Part shown: positions 23,915 through 34,161 of the stretch, in pieces | Position numbering within the stretch: position 1 is the first letter of the stretch | Layout of the letters: each line of letters starts with the position of its first letter | Source of the DNA: JAWPMT01 sp965215825 | Lineage (GTDB): Bacteria > Bacteroidota > Bacteroidia > Cytophagales > Cyclobacteriaceae | DNA length: 64,000 bases | Reading direction: 5' to 3' | Assembly (NCBI GenBank): GCA_965215825.1 | Contig: CBDCEM010000003.1 | Coordinates: 2,914,001-2,978,000 of the forward strand | The notes under the pieces: generated by a model | What the model saw: the letters and a program-made list of their open reading frames with translations, nothing else | What the model was told of the DNA's origin: nothing | Databases searched by the model: none | Position numbers and translations under genes: made by a program

Positions 23915-26900
23915 ATGCAAGGATTGAGCGAAACCATTGTCAATGCGTTGGTACATTTATTTGCCATCATTGAGAGTGTAAAAGAAGATTTCATAGAGGA
24001 TACAGGGGAACTAATTGTAAAACCCTATCTCAAAAAGAACCTAAATCAGGAACTTACGAATGAGTATCTCAAACTCTTCTATGACTACTTATCTTTTTAT
24101 CGTGAAGCGAATCAGGACCCTTCTGGTAATCACGAACTTGGGATTGATTCTACAAGCATCATCCAGATCGCCAAGATTTGTAATCAACTCAACAAAGAGC
24201 TTCGTCAGAGTGAACGCATTACTGTTTTTATTCAGCTACTTGAACTGATCAACGCCGACGAGAAGATCATTGCCAAAGAAGGTGAATTTGCATCGCTGGT
24301 AGCCATGAACTTCAACCTCAATCAGAAAGAAGTCCAGAACATCATGGCCTTCATCTTTGATAAGGACACTGAAAACATCGATCTAAGTCAACTTCTTCTC
24401 ATCGACAACAAGATGACCGAATGGCCGGAAGAAGTAGCCTGGATGATGAGGAAAAAGGAAAAAAGGGTAAAGACCGGGCATGGTGGTCTACACATGTATG
24501 TCGAAAACCTTTATGGCAAAATCCTTGTCCTTCAAATTAGCTCGGTTGAGCGATTTGTATTTAAGTACGATGGACCACTGAACCTTTACCTTGAAGGTAA
24601 TAAGATCTCTCCCGACAAGGCCTATTTCCTGAAGCCCGGATCGATCATCAAAGGACCGAATATTGAATCGATCTACGAAACAGAAGTCACCAAGAAATTC
24701 TTAAAAGACAAGACCAAGGTCAAAATTGTCATGAGTGGTGAAGAGCTGGAGTTCCAGTTCAAAAACAGTTCCAATGGCATTCAAAGATTCAATTTTTCTG
24801 AAGAATCCGGACACCTTGTAGGTATCATGGGCGGAAGTGGAACAGGTAAGTCCACCCTACTCAATTTGCTCAATGGTAAATTGGAACCGACTCATGGAAG
24901 AGTACACATCAATGGGTATTCGGTACAACGAGCCGGACGTGAAGGAGTCATCGGTTACGTTCCTCAAGACGATCTGTTGTTCGACGAATTGACAGTCTAT
25001 CAAAACCTATACTTCAATGCTAAGATTTCTTTTTCCGGGTTTTCGCCCGAATTATTAAAATCTACGGTAGAAAAAGTGCTTAAAGATCTCGACTTATTCG
25101 AGATCAGTGACCTGAAAGTCGGCGACCCACTGAACAAGTCAATCAGTGGTGGTCAGCGAAAGCGCCTAAATATTGCACTCGAACTGATGAGGGAACCTGC
25201 CGTATTGTTCGTTGATGAGCCCACGAGTGGTTTATCTTCCAATGACTCGGAAAAAGTCATGTGGTTACTCCGCGACCTGGCAAGAAAAGGCAAATTGGTC
25301 ATCGCCATCATTCACCAACCTTCATCTGATATATTCAAGCTATTTGACAAGCTCTGGTTACTGGATAAAGGCGGATATCCGATCTACAATGGCAATCCTA
25401 TTGATGCTGTTGTGTACTTCAAAACCATGAGTACACAGGTAAATGCGGCAGAAAGCGAATGTCAAAGATGCGGTAATGTGATTCCTGAACAGATACTGCA
25501 GATCATCGAATCCACAGAAATTGATGACAATGGTAAGTCAACAGGCGAACGAAAAGTATCACCAAAAAGTTGGTACCTGAGATATAAGGAAAACATCGAA
25601 AGCTCACTAAAGCGGGTAAGGTATCAAGAGCAGCTTCCCCCGAACAACTTCAACATTCCTTCTAAACTAAAGCAATTCAAGATATACAGTCAAAGGAATA
25701 TACTTTCGAAATTGGCTAACCGGCAGTATATCCTGATCAATTTATTGGAGGCCCCTCTCCTCGCGTTGATTTTGGGTTTCTTTTCCAAGTATGCGGCTGC
25801 CGAAGGTTATATATTTCAGGATAACAAGAATCTCCCGGTCTACTTGTTCATGTCTGTTGTCGTTTCCCTCTTCATGGGTATGTCGGTCAGTGCTGAAGAA
25901 ATATTTAAGGATCGAAAGATTTTGGAACGAGAATCATTCCTCAACCTGAGTCGTACGAGTTATCTCAATGCCAAAATCGCCTTTCTCTTTATTCTATCAG
26001 CGGTGCAGGCATTATCCTTTACACTCCTTGGCAATTGGATTTTGGAGATCCAGGGCATGACCTTCTACTATTGGTTAATCCTGTTCTCTACCTCCTGTGC
26101 GGCTAACCTGATTGGTTTGAATATCTCTTCCGCACTTAATTCTATTATTACGATTTATATACTTATTCCATTTATTCTGGTACCTCAACTTCTTTTAGGT
26201 GGTGCAATGATTCGTTTTGATGACCTCCATAAAACCTTTAGTAATGAAAGGTACGTTCCGGTTGTTGGAGACATCATGATCTCTCGCTGGGCTTATGAAG
26301 CTTTGGCTGTAGCTCAGTATAAAGACAATCGTTACGCCAAACACTTCTTTGAAGCAGAAAAGCAGATGAGCAGGTTTTCTTATGAGAACAACTACCACTT
26401 GCCACGATTGGAGTCACTGGTCAATAGTCTCAATGGCGAATCGGACTTATCTAGCAGGCAACAGGATTTTATACTACTCAGAAACGAATTGAAGGCCCTC
26501 GGTGATAGAAGCATTCCATTCAACCTGATCAGTGCCATTGATACCATTTCATTCAATGAAACAATAGCTGACCGCACGAAATTATACCTCTCCCAAAGAA
26601 AGGAAAGCTTTCAGGAAGCCTATAAAATCGCGGTAGAAACAAAAGATTCCATTTACAATAGTTTGATAGACAAGTATGGAAAAGAAGGGTTTCAAGCACT
26701 TAAGAAAGATTACAGCAGTAAATCCCTCAAGAATATTGTGACCAATCGAGCTGAATTAAATAAAGTTTATCATACTCCGGATGCTTTGATTCGAAAGAAG
26801 GACCCAATTTACATGGAACCCTACTCCAATTGGTACAGAGCACATTTTTATGCTCCAGTGAAAAAACTGTTCGGTTACCCCATTGACACAGTTTGGTTCA

Positions 26901-27028
26901 ATGTGGCAGTCATTTGGATCATTACCGGGATACTTTATTTCACACTGCTTCAAAATACACTGAAAAAGATCCTCAAACTCTTCAGTGGCGATCGCAAGAA
27001 GAAGAAAGCCAACCTACTACGGGTTTGA
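23915..27028 (+). CDS. ABCG-like transporter with TerB-like and beta-rich N-terminal domains
   Basis: The 1037-residue chain starts with a helical TerB-like region (about residues 1-165; ELINADEKIIAKEGEF is the TerB-like acidic repeat), then a beta-rich segment (about 185-290) that could be FHA-like. An ABC ATPase follows: Walker A G306-GSGTGKST314, signature SGGQ 411-414 and Walker B LFVDE435. A CxxC pair (C516, C519) lies in the linker. The C-terminal half holds six or so membrane helices of an ABC2-type exporter, with a large loop (about 790-960) before the last helix. Domains are in ABCG order (ATPase before permease). The substrate is unknown. It starts directly after a terminator. Confidence 0.88.
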   Translation: MQGLSETIVNALVHLFAIIESVKEDFIEDTGELIVKPYLKKNLNQELTNEYLKLFYDYLSFYREANQDPSGNHELGIDSTSIIQIAKICNQLNKELRQSERITVFIQLLELINADEKIIAKEGEFASLVAMNFNLNQKEVQNIMAFIFDKDTENIDLSQLLLIDNKMTEWPEEVAWMMRKKEKRVKTGHGGLHMYVENLYGKILVLQISSVERFVFKYDGPLNLYLEGNKISPDKAYFLKPGSIIKGPNIESIYETEVTKKFLKDKTKVKIVMSGEELEFQFKNSSNGIQRFNFSEESGHLVGIMGGSGTGKSTLLNLLNGKLEPTHGRVHINGYSVQRAGREGVIGYVPQDDLLFDELTVYQNLYFNAKISFSGFSPELLKSTVEKVLKDLDLFEISDLKVGDPLNKSISGGQRKRLNIALELMREPAVLFVDEPTSGLSSNDSEKVMWLLRDLARKGKLVIAIIHQPSSDIFKLFDKLWLLDKGGYPIYNGNPIDAVVYFKTMSTQVNAAESECQRCGNVIPEQILQIIESTEIDDNGKSTGERKVSPKSWYLRYKENIESSLKRVRYQEQLPPNNFNIPSKLKQFKIYSQRNILSKLANRQYILINLLEAPLLALILGFFSKYAAAEGYIFQDNKNLPVYLFMSVVVSLFMGMSVSAEEIFKDRKILERESFLNLSRTSYLNAKIAFLFILSAVQALSFTLLGNWILEIQGMTFYYWLILFSTSCAANLIGLNISSALNSIITIYILIPFILVPQLLLGGAMIRFDDLHKTFSNERYVPVVGDIMISRWAYEALAVAQYKDNRYAKHFFEAEKQMSRFSYENNYHLPRLESLVNSLNGESDLSSRQQDFILLRNELKALGDRSIPFNLISAIDTISFNETIADRTKLYLSQRKESFQEAYKIAVETKDSIYNSLIDKYGKEGFQALKKDYSSKSLKNIVTNRAELNKVYHTPDALIRKKDPIYMEPYSNWYRAHFYAPVKKLFGYPIDTVWFNVAVIWIITGILYFTLLQNTLKKILKLFSGDRKKKKANLLRV

Positions 27029-27077
27029 TAAAAATTTCAAGTACCAGAAAGGTTAGATAGCTGACCCTTCGGAGCCG

Positions 27078-27809
27078 CTATTTTGTCAAATCCAATGAAT
27101 GTGACAACCCTAACAAAATGGTATGTCTGTTTTGATGTTGGTTATCAGCCGTTTGAAAAAACCAGTGCATGTAACCAGCCATGACCTTGAATGGTGCCAG
27201 GTCTAAATGAAATTGTACAATGCCTCTATGTTGATCAAACACATTAATCGAAACTGGGGCTCCGGCATTTACCATAACTTCAGAGCTCAACTCTAACGAC
27301 AATTTGTTGGCTATTGGAAACATGAAAAGAAACTTATTTCTGAACCTCCATTGATAATTATAACCGTTTACTAATTCACCATCAGCGGCCTTTCTCAGCC
27401 ACCTCTCTTCAGCCATCAATCTCCAGGAAAAGTTGGTATTTCCTTGTTTCAATCCATAGGACAAACTTTGGAATGGTCTAAGTTCTGGCACCAGAACGTA
27501 CGCGTCACTTCCGGCTGTCCGGTTAATATTCAGGTTCGTGAAACCAGCTCCAACGGAAAAACCATTCTTCAGCTTTCTGGAAATGCCTGCTGTAAGAAAA
27601 ATATGATAATCTTCGTCCCGATCAAGGAAGTTCCGAAATTGTGCCGTTCCTGATAAACTCCACTGGTCATTGAGCTTAACTTTTTGGCTGAAGTAGTACC
27701 ACAAAATATTCTCATTGACTATGGTCTTACCCTGTCCAACGGAAATACCATGAAGGACAAAACAGAAAATAAGAACCAGAAACGAAGGTCGCAGTAATTT
27801 AAAGTTCAA
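27078..27809 (-). CDS. DUF2490 domain protein
   Basis: The 243-residue protein begins with a TTG start and a signal peptide ending near ISVGQ. The pattern WYYFSQKVKLNDQWSLSGTAQFRNF, followed by alternating beta strands and ending with a histidine-rich HQNRHTILLGLSHSL, is that of DUF2490, a probable outer-membrane beta-barrel family of Bacteroidota. Function is unknown. It converges on the ABC transporter gene and lies 72 bp after the methyltransferase gene, with which it may share a transcript. Confidence 0.83.
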   Translation of the reverse strand: MNFKLLRPSFLVLIFCFVLHGISVGQGKTIVNENILWYYFSQKVKLNDQWSLSGTAQFRNFLDRDEDYHIFLTAGISRKLKNGFSVGAGFTNLNINRTAGSDAYVLVPELRPFQSLSYGLKQGNTNFSWRLMAEERWLRKAADGELVNGYNYQWRFRNKFLFMFPIANKLSLELSSEVMVNAGAPVSINVFDQHRGIVQFHLDLAPFKVMAGYMHWFFQTADNQHQNRHTILLGLSHSLDLTK

Positions 27810-27881
27810 GGTCTAATGTCTAAAGGTTAAAAGTCAAATCTAAACACGTTGCGGGAATTGCATTGTATCCTTAACTACTGA

Positions 27882-29237
27882 TCATATAATTTGCGGGTCT
27901 CCATCCAAACATTTTTGAGAATGAATTCTAAAAGACGCAGGAAATAAGCTATTAAAACGATTTCCGAGGTGATTAATCAATCCTAAACTTACACCCCTGA
28001 ATCGTACCAAATGATACCCTTTCTCATCGGTTAACAGGTTAAAAGTTTCCTTTTTTAGGTAGTCTATCGCTTGCTCGTAACTCAAATCGATGGCTGGAAA
28101 TGGATCCGCAATTATCTGAGAAAGAGCTAATTCATGATCAGGAATCAATTTTTTCTTCTTGTATTCACCGATCCGTAAACCGCTTCTGACAAATTTCAAT
28201 CGTTCAGCCATCAGGTCGCGTAATTTCAGGTTTTCTGAATAATAAAGTACTTCATCAATGACCAGACCATTTTCAATTGGATTTTGGATAAACCCTTCTA
28301 CAGACTCACGCTTACGTTGATCTTTTTTCCGTTTCTTGTTTTGTGTGATTGTTTGAACTTGCTCTTGTTTCCGAACAACAAAAAAACTGAATCCCTCTCC
28401 TTTTACTAGATGAGGAAATGCTTTGTAGAGTGGAAAGTCATTTCGTTCGAAACACTGGAATCCGTATTTTTCAACGGGCACTTCGACGGGCTCAATTTGG
28501 TGTGTTGCTCTTAGCCAATCCAAAACTTCCTCATTCTCCGATTGATTGTACGTACAGGTAGCATAAATAAGAAATCCTCCTTCAGCAATGCAATCCCAGG
28601 CATCCGCGAGGATTCTTTGTTGCCGCTTACTACAATGTGACACAGCTTCAGGCGACCATTCATTCAATGCCTCAGGGTCTTTCCGGAAAAGCCCTTCTCC
28701 TGAACAGGGTGCATCAACCAAAACCAAGTCAAATAAACCTGGCAGTTGTTTAAAGTCTTCCGGGTCGTTCGAGCTCACCCAGTGGGACGTGGAACCCCAC
28801 TTTATGACATTCTCCTTCAAAATACGGGCCCGACTCTGGATCACTTCATTGGACACCAAAACATCACCCTTTCTCAATGACGCAGCCAAATCAGTAGATT
28901 TCCCTCCCGGGGCTGCACACAGGTCTAATATCACAGCATTTTCAGGCAAATCTGAAAGTAACGTCTTGAGGACATAACCGATAACCATCGACGAGGCTTC
29001 CTGTACATAGTACGTCCCTGCATGCAGCAAAGGATCGCAAGTGAAATTGGGACGTTCTTCCAGATAATAACCCTGATCGGACCAGAGAACTTTTGATTGA
29101 TTTACGGGTTGATTCCATTTAGCAGGATTGACCCTAATGCTCGTAATTGAAGGTTCATCCAAGGCTTGTCTAAGCTCGTTTTTCTCAGCATCGCTTAAAT
29201 ACGAAAGCTGGTTTTCAAAGGCCGGAGGAAGAGTCAT
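27882..29237 (-). CDS. rRNA cytosine-C5 methyltransferase (RsmF/NSUN type)
   Basis: The 451-residue protein has a Rossmann methyltransferase core with SAM motif I LDLCAAPGGKST (about residues 103-114). Motif IV VLVDAPCSGEG and motif VI YATCTYNQSENEE both carry the two conserved cysteines of m5C RNA methyltransferases. The C-terminal 140 residues resemble the extra RsmF C-terminal domains. It should methylate a cytosine in 16S rRNA or another RNA. Which site it modifies cannot be told. The start ATG is at 29237. Confidence 0.92.
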   Translation of the reverse strand: MTLPPAFENQLSYLSDAEKNELRQALDEPSITSIRVNPAKWNQPVNQSKVLWSDQGYYLEERPNFTCDPLLHAGTYYVQEASSMVIGYVLKTLLSDLPENAVILDLCAAPGGKSTDLAASLRKGDVLVSNEVIQSRARILKENVIKWGSTSHWVSSNDPEDFKQLPGLFDLVLVDAPCSGEGLFRKDPEALNEWSPEAVSHCSKRQQRILADAWDCIAEGGFLIYATCTYNQSENEEVLDWLRATHQIEPVEVPVEKYGFQCFERNDFPLYKAFPHLVKGEGFSFFVVRKQEQVQTITQNKKRKKDQRKRESVEGFIQNPIENGLVIDEVLYYSENLKLRDLMAERLKFVRSGLRIGEYKKKKLIPDHELALSQIIADPFPAIDLSYEQAIDYLKKETFNLLTDEKGYHLVRFRGVSLGLINHLGNRFNSLFPASFRIHSQKCLDGDPQII

Positions 29238-29377
29238 TTAAGAATTAAATAGTTATTTGTAATTCTAGATTTCAAGCCGGTATGCAGATATTATATCATT
29301 TTACTAATTTGCAGCCTGCTTCTCATAAGATCAAATCTCATATTATTTATTAAAAATAAAAACCTCAACCGCTTCAC

Positions 29378-29623
29378 ATGTTCAAATCCCTATTCAAGAA
29401 AAAACCTAAAGAAAAACAACCTCCACAACTTTTGGACCTCAATGGGAATCTGATCCTGGATGGCGATCGCGTCGAATCTCAACGATATGAGTTAGGGGAA
29501 TGCACCGTCCAACTAGAGGGGCTTGAATTCTTCTATCAATCAGTCGAAAAAGAAGATCGGGTAAGCTACACTCGAATGGTAGATGCGATCACAGGGTATC
29601 AGAAAGTACTTAAATTAGACTAG
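29378..29623 (+). CDS. Small conserved-looking hypothetical protein
   Basis: The 81-residue soluble protein has a basic, Pro-rich head (residues 1-17) then an acidic, folded-looking body (LLDLNGNLILDGDRVESQRYELGECTV). It has no signal peptide, membrane helix or catalytic motif. It lies between rsmF-like (opposite strand) and a convergent response regulator. Composition and a usable ATG support a real gene, but the family is not recognised. Confidence 0.65.
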   Translation: MFKSLFKKKPKEKQPPQLLDLNGNLILDGDRVESQRYELGECTVQLEGLEFFYQSVEKEDRVSYTRMVDAITGYQKVLKLD

Positions 29624-29734
29624 GAGGTTCCATCAAAGAATGAAACCTCTCCATTTCAATACTTTCAACTATTGATGTGTTGATGATAAGCAGCACCGAA
29701 CAAAAGAAAAGTGAAACTAACGAGGAGTGCAAAC

Positions 29735-30142
29735 CTACGATTCAGGATCGAAGAAGCGATCATAGATATCATTCAACACATCGTAAGAAAGCGGTTTTGA
29801 TCTGAATCCAGATAATTCTTTTATGGCTGCGGCCCTCTCTTCATCTTTCGGATTGATGGAGGACGTTAGCATAATTACTTTGGGACCAGCTCCATTCAGG
29901 CACATTCGGGCATACTCCCTCATGAAATCCCATCCGTCCATCAATGGCATATTGATATCAAGAAAAATCAAGTCCGGTAAATCTCCGTTTTTAGTCTCTT
30001 CGGCGATATACTTCAACGCTTCTTCAGCTTTGACTTGCGAAACAACTTCATCCGCAAATTTCGCATGCCGAATAATTGTTTTATTTAGAAAGTTGGTGTG
30101 CTCATCATCATCGACGAGCAATATTTTCTTGAGTTTCTTCAC
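29735..30142 (-). CDS. Single-domain response regulator
   Basis: The 135-residue protein is a receiver domain only. It has the acidic pair DDDE near residue 12, phospho-acceptor D62 in FLDINMP, the Thr of MLTSS, and K in SKPLS near residue 118. No output domain follows, so it is CheY-like and probably works through protein contacts. Start is GTG at 30142. No histidine kinase lies nearby. A 9 bp inverted repeat is found 54-75 bp upstream. Confidence 0.93.
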   Translation of the reverse strand: MKKLKKILLVDDDEHTNFLNKTIIRHAKFADEVVSQVKAEEALKYIAEETKNGDLPDLIFLDINMPLMDGWDFMREYARMCLNGAGPKVIMLTSSINPKDEERAAAIKELSGFRSKPLSYDVLNDIYDRFFDPES

Positions 30143-30195
30143 GTCCTCAAAAAGTCAGAATTTTAATGGTCAGGATTCCACTGGTAGCAGTAAAG

Positions 30196-30217
30196 ATAAA
30201 TGATCGGAATCATTTAT
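30196..30217. repeat. 9 bp inverted repeat upstream of the response regulator
   Basis: ATAAATGAT at 30196-30204 and ATCATTTAT at 30209-30217 are exact reverse complements around CGGA. The site lies 54-75 bp upstream of the GTG start and could be an operator or a hairpin in the leader. Confidence 0.4.
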
Positions 30218-30350
30218 GCCATCTAAATAAGTGTTCTCGTCATTTCCTTGCAAATACAAAAGAAAAATCACTCTGACGAATGATAAAAAAGCGTCTCATA
30301 CATGGAATCTACGGGCAACTCCGAACTAATTTCGCTAAAATATCTTTTTA

Positions 30351-32840
30351 GTGACATTCGATCCCTACATCATTGATCTTCCCATCGTGGATGTTTTTGA
30401 TGAAGCTAAACAACAGCTTTCGGAGAACAATACGGTCATCCTACACGCACCACCTGGTGCCGGTAAAAGCACGTTACTCCCCTTAGCGCTTTTGGAATTG
30501 CCTTTTCTGAAGGGCAAGAAAATGCTAATATTAGAACCTCGAAGGTTAGCTGCCAAATCTATCGCACGACGCATGTCTTCCCTATTAGAAGAATCACTTG
30601 GCAATACTGTTGGATACCGTATTCGTTTTGAAACCCGAGTCAGTGAAAAAACAAGAATTGAAGTGCTCACAGAGGGCATTCTGACCCGTATGCTTCAAAA
30701 CGACCAGGAACTTGAGAATGTAGGCTTGATCGTTTTTGATGAGTTTCACGAGCGAAGTATCCATTCCGATGCGGCCCTCGCGCTTTGCCGTGAAGCTCAA
30801 TCCGTTTTGCGACCGGATTTGAGAATACTCATCATGTCGGCAACTTTAAATGTGCCCCAACTCAGTAATCTGCTAAATGCACCGGTAATTTCCAGTGAGG
30901 GAAGGCAGTACCCCGTTGAAATCGTGTATACAGGAGAATCCGACCACACACTGATTCCGGAAATGGTAAGTCAAACGATCATTAAGGCGGCTAAAGAAAA
31001 TGATGGAGACATACTGGCCTTTTTTCCCGGTCAGGGTGAAATCAGAAGGAGCGAAGAAATTCTAAGAGGGTCATTAAAGGGATTCCAAATACATCCGCTT
31101 TATGGACAGCTTCCTTTTAAGCAACAACAAGCAGCAATTTGGCCTACTCAAGACGGGAAACGAAAAGTAGTATTGGCCACTTCAATTGCGGAAACCAGTT
31201 TGACAATTGAAGGAGTTAAGACGGTCGTAGATGCGGGTTTTGGTCGTTCATCCAGATTTGATCCCAGGTCAGGGTTATCGGCATTACACACGCATCGGAT
31301 CAGCAAAGATATAGCAGACCAACGCGCTGGAAGAGCGGGTAGACTTGAAGCGGGCAAGTGTTTTCGTATGTGGTCGTCAGCGACGCATGAACGACTAAGT
31401 GAACATCGTACGCCAGAAATTATGGAAGCGGACCTGGCTTCCCTCGTACTGGACCTGGCACTGTGGGGGATTTCAGATGTCAATCAATTGACATGGCTCA
31501 CTCCACCTCCTACAGGAAAACTCAAACAAGCCTCGGACATACTACATGAGTTGGGTGCACTGGAAAAGGCTAGAATTACGGAACATGGAAAAAAAATGCA
31601 TCGGATACCCTGCCATCCAAGGTTGGCTCACCTCCTACTGGTAGCTGAAGAACAAGAATTGCTGGGATTGGCAACAGACCTTGCTTCTGTGCTGGAAGAG
31701 CGTGATCCACTTCCTCAAAACACTGGTATCGATATCAACCTAAGAATTGAAGCCCTTAAGAAACATAGAAGTGAAAATCGTCAGAATGGAGCTTTTGGGC
31801 GAATAGAAAAAGTAGCCTCCTCCTATCGGAAATTGTTTAACATCGCAGCTTCAGATGAAGCGGTAGACGACTTTGAAACAGGCTATTTACTTGCCCAGGC
31901 TTACCCCGAAAGGATAGCCAGCGCTCGTCCGGGAAATAACGCTCAATTTCAGCTAGCCAATGGAAAACTTGCAATTGCCGGGCATCGAGATGATCTGGCT
32001 CATGAAGCATGGTTAGCCGTTGCTCATTTGGATGCAAGAGATGGCATGGGTAAGATTTTTTTGGCCTCCCCGCTGAATCCTCAAGACCTGGCACCACTAG
32101 TCAAAGAAGTGGAAGTAGTAAAATGGGATACAGATGATGGAGGGCTCATTGCTTCAAAAGACTCAAGAATTGGAAACATTGTACTGCAATCCAAGCCGCT
32201 GCCGGAGCCTGACGAAAGTCGGCGATCTGAGGCCATCTTTGGTGCTGTCAGGGAAGAAGGTGAACATTTACTGAATATAAGTCCTGAAGTAAAACAGCTC
32301 CAAAACAGGGTTCTTAGCCTAAAAAAGTGGAACCCTTTGGACAACTGGCCGGATCTGAGTTTACCCTCGTTGCTTATCACTGTGGAAGAATGGCTTACAC
32401 CTTATATCAACCAGATAAAAAAACCTGAAGATTTTAGAAAACTGGATTTAATCGACCTTCTGAAGCATTTCCTTCCTTTTGAAAAGCAAGCGGAGCTATC
32501 TGATAAAGCACCCGAAAAAATTGAAGTTCCCAGCGGTTCGAACATTAAAATTGAATATTTCGAAGATGGTGCACCTCCCGTGTTGGCAGCACGACTTCAG
32601 GAACTATTCGGAATGGGCGAAACACCAAAGGTTAACGGGGGCAAAACAGACCTTTTAATGCATTTGCTGTCGCCCGGTTTTAAGCCAGTACAAATAACAT
32701 CAGACCTCAAAAATTTCTGGGACAATACGTATTTCGAAGTTAGAAAGGAATTAAAAAGAAGGTACCCAAAACATGAATGGCCCGATGACCCGTGGAATGC
32801 GGAAGCTGTTCGAGGAGTGAAAAGAAGAAACAAGAAATAA
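30351..32840 (+). CDS. hrpB: ATP-dependent RNA helicase HrpB
   Basis: The 829-residue protein starts at GTG. Helicase motifs are complete: GAGKS at residues 36-40 (motif I), DEFH (motif II, the HrpB form of DEAH), SAT (motif III), and QRAGRAGR (motif VI). The C-terminal half has the HrpB-specific region. The enzyme is a DEAH-type helicase whose cellular role is unclear even in Escherichia coli. The gene precedes a CoA transferase by 9 bp, so they may share a transcript. Confidence 0.95.
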   Translation: MTFDPYIIDLPIVDVFDEAKQQLSENNTVILHAPPGAGKSTLLPLALLELPFLKGKKMLILEPRRLAAKSIARRMSSLLEESLGNTVGYRIRFETRVSEKTRIEVLTEGILTRMLQNDQELENVGLIVFDEFHERSIHSDAALALCREAQSVLRPDLRILIMSATLNVPQLSNLLNAPVISSEGRQYPVEIVYTGESDHTLIPEMVSQTIIKAAKENDGDILAFFPGQGEIRRSEEILRGSLKGFQIHPLYGQLPFKQQQAAIWPTQDGKRKVVLATSIAETSLTIEGVKTVVDAGFGRSSRFDPRSGLSALHTHRISKDIADQRAGRAGRLEAGKCFRMWSSATHERLSEHRTPEIMEADLASLVLDLALWGISDVNQLTWLTPPPTGKLKQASDILHELGALEKARITEHGKKMHRIPCHPRLAHLLLVAEEQELLGLATDLASVLEERDPLPQNTGIDINLRIEALKKHRSENRQNGAFGRIEKVASSYRKLFNIAASDEAVDDFETGYLLAQAYPERIASARPGNNAQFQLANGKLAIAGHRDDLAHEAWLAVAHLDARDGMGKIFLASPLNPQDLAPLVKEVEVVKWDTDDGGLIASKDSRIGNIVLQSKPLPEPDESRRSEAIFGAVREEGEHLLNISPEVKQLQNRVLSLKKWNPLDNWPDLSLPSLLITVEEWLTPYINQIKKPEDFRKLDLIDLLKHFLPFEKQAELSDKAPEKIEVPSGSNIKIEYFEDGAPPVLAARLQELFGMGETPKVNGGKTDLLMHLLSPGFKPVQITSDLKNFWDNTYFEVRKELKRRYPKHEWPDDPWNAEAVRGVKRRNKK

Positions 32841-32849
32841 ACAGACGTA

Positions 32850-34124
32850 ATGATCAAAGCTCAATCCGCCAAAGAAGCACTTAGCCCAGTCAATTCAGGA
32901 GATAATATTTTTTTACATACTGCCGGTGCAACACCCCAGGCACTGGTTAAGGGACTTGTGGAAAGGGCCAATGAACTCTCTGATGTAACCCTGTATCAAA
33001 TGCATACCGAGGGTCCGGCACCTTATGCAGATGAAAAGTATGAAGGCATTTTCAAGGTTGTCGCGATGTTCATGGGAGGAAACATTCGTAAAGCTATCAA
33101 CGAAGGTCGTGGAGATTTCATCCCAAGTTTTTTCAGTGAAGTACCTGTGATGATTAGACAAGGAATTATTCCCATAGATGTCGCGTTGATACAAGTTTCT
33201 CCTCCCGACAAGCATGGATTCTGTTCCTTAGGTATTTCTGTTGAAACGACTAAAGCCGCCGTTGATACGGCAAGGACTGTCATTGCACAAATTAATCCTC
33301 AAATGCCCCGTACTCACGGTGATGGACTTCTGCATATCAGTCGATTTGCAGCAATATTAGAACAAGATGCCCCTCTTCCGGAAATGCCGCCAAAGCCGCT
33401 TTCTGAGATTGAAAAACAAATCGGACAACATGTTGCAAGTGTAATTGAAGATGGGGCTACACTTCAAATGGGTATTGGTGCTATTCCGGATGCTACACTT
33501 GCTTGTTTGGGCAATCACAAGGACCTGGGCGTACATACAGAAATGTTTTCCGATGGTGTATTGCCGCTTGTAGAGAGCGGTGTAATCAACAATCGATTGA
33601 AAACCAAGCACCCAAATGTGATCGTTTCAGGGTTTCTAATTGGATCAAGAAAGCTCTACGATTTTGTGGATGACAATCCCGTGGTAAGAATGCTTGACAT
33701 CCAGTACGTGAATGATACTGCAGTAATAAGGAGGTTACCAAAAATGACCAGTATCAACAGTGCTATCGAAATTGACATCACAGGTCAGGTGTGTGCCGAT
33801 TCGATAGGCACCCGAATGTACAGCGGTGTAGGTGGTCAGATGGATTTCATTAGAGGTGCTTCACTTTCTCCAGATGGTAAACCCATTATCGCCTTGCCTT
33901 CCAGTACAAAAAGAGGGGATTCCAAGATAGTTCCCTATCTGAAACAAGGTGCGGGTGTTGTAACTACCAGAGCTCATGTTCACTATGTAGCTACTGAATA
34001 CGGTATTGTTAACCTGCAGGGTAAGAGCCTGAAACAAAGGGCCAGGGAAATGATCAAAATTGCCCATCCGGATCATCAGGAGTCACTCGAAAAGATTGCA
34101 TTTGAGAGATTCAAAAAGCTTTAA
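32850..34124 (+). CDS. Acetyl-CoA hydrolase/transferase family protein
   Basis: The 424-residue protein is a class I CoA transferase of the acetyl-CoA hydrolase/4-hydroxybutyrate CoA-transferase group. The GIGAIPDA segment (about 208-215) and VHTE231MFSDG (with the catalytic glutamate) are intact, and ALPSSTKRGDSKIVP with the YGIVNLQGKS ending is typical. It exchanges CoA between acyl groups, commonly acetate, butyrate or 4-hydroxybutyrate. The substrate is not evident. It overlaps no gene and faces the MFS transporter. Confidence 0.92.
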   Translation: MIKAQSAKEALSPVNSGDNIFLHTAGATPQALVKGLVERANELSDVTLYQMHTEGPAPYADEKYEGIFKVVAMFMGGNIRKAINEGRGDFIPSFFSEVPVMIRQGIIPIDVALIQVSPPDKHGFCSLGISVETTKAAVDTARTVIAQINPQMPRTHGDGLLHISRFAAILEQDAPLPEMPPKPLSEIEKQIGQHVASVIEDGATLQMGIGAIPDATLACLGNHKDLGVHTEMFSDGVLPLVESGVINNRLKTKHPNVIVSGFLIGSRKLYDFVDDNPVVRMLDIQYVNDTAVIRRLPKMTSINSAIEIDITGQVCADSIGTRMYSGVGGQMDFIRGASLSPDGKPIIALPSSTKRGDSKIVPYLKQGAGVVTTRAHVHYVATEYGIVNLQGKSLKQRAREMIKIAHPDHQESLEKIAFERFKKL

Positions 34125-34161
34125 TATATAGTCAATTAAATCCAACAAACAGATAATGCCC

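Noticed and set aside
29624..29649. Hairpin GAGGTT/AACCTC between convergent genes as a terminator
   Set aside because: Only six to eight pairs and no T-run on either strand.
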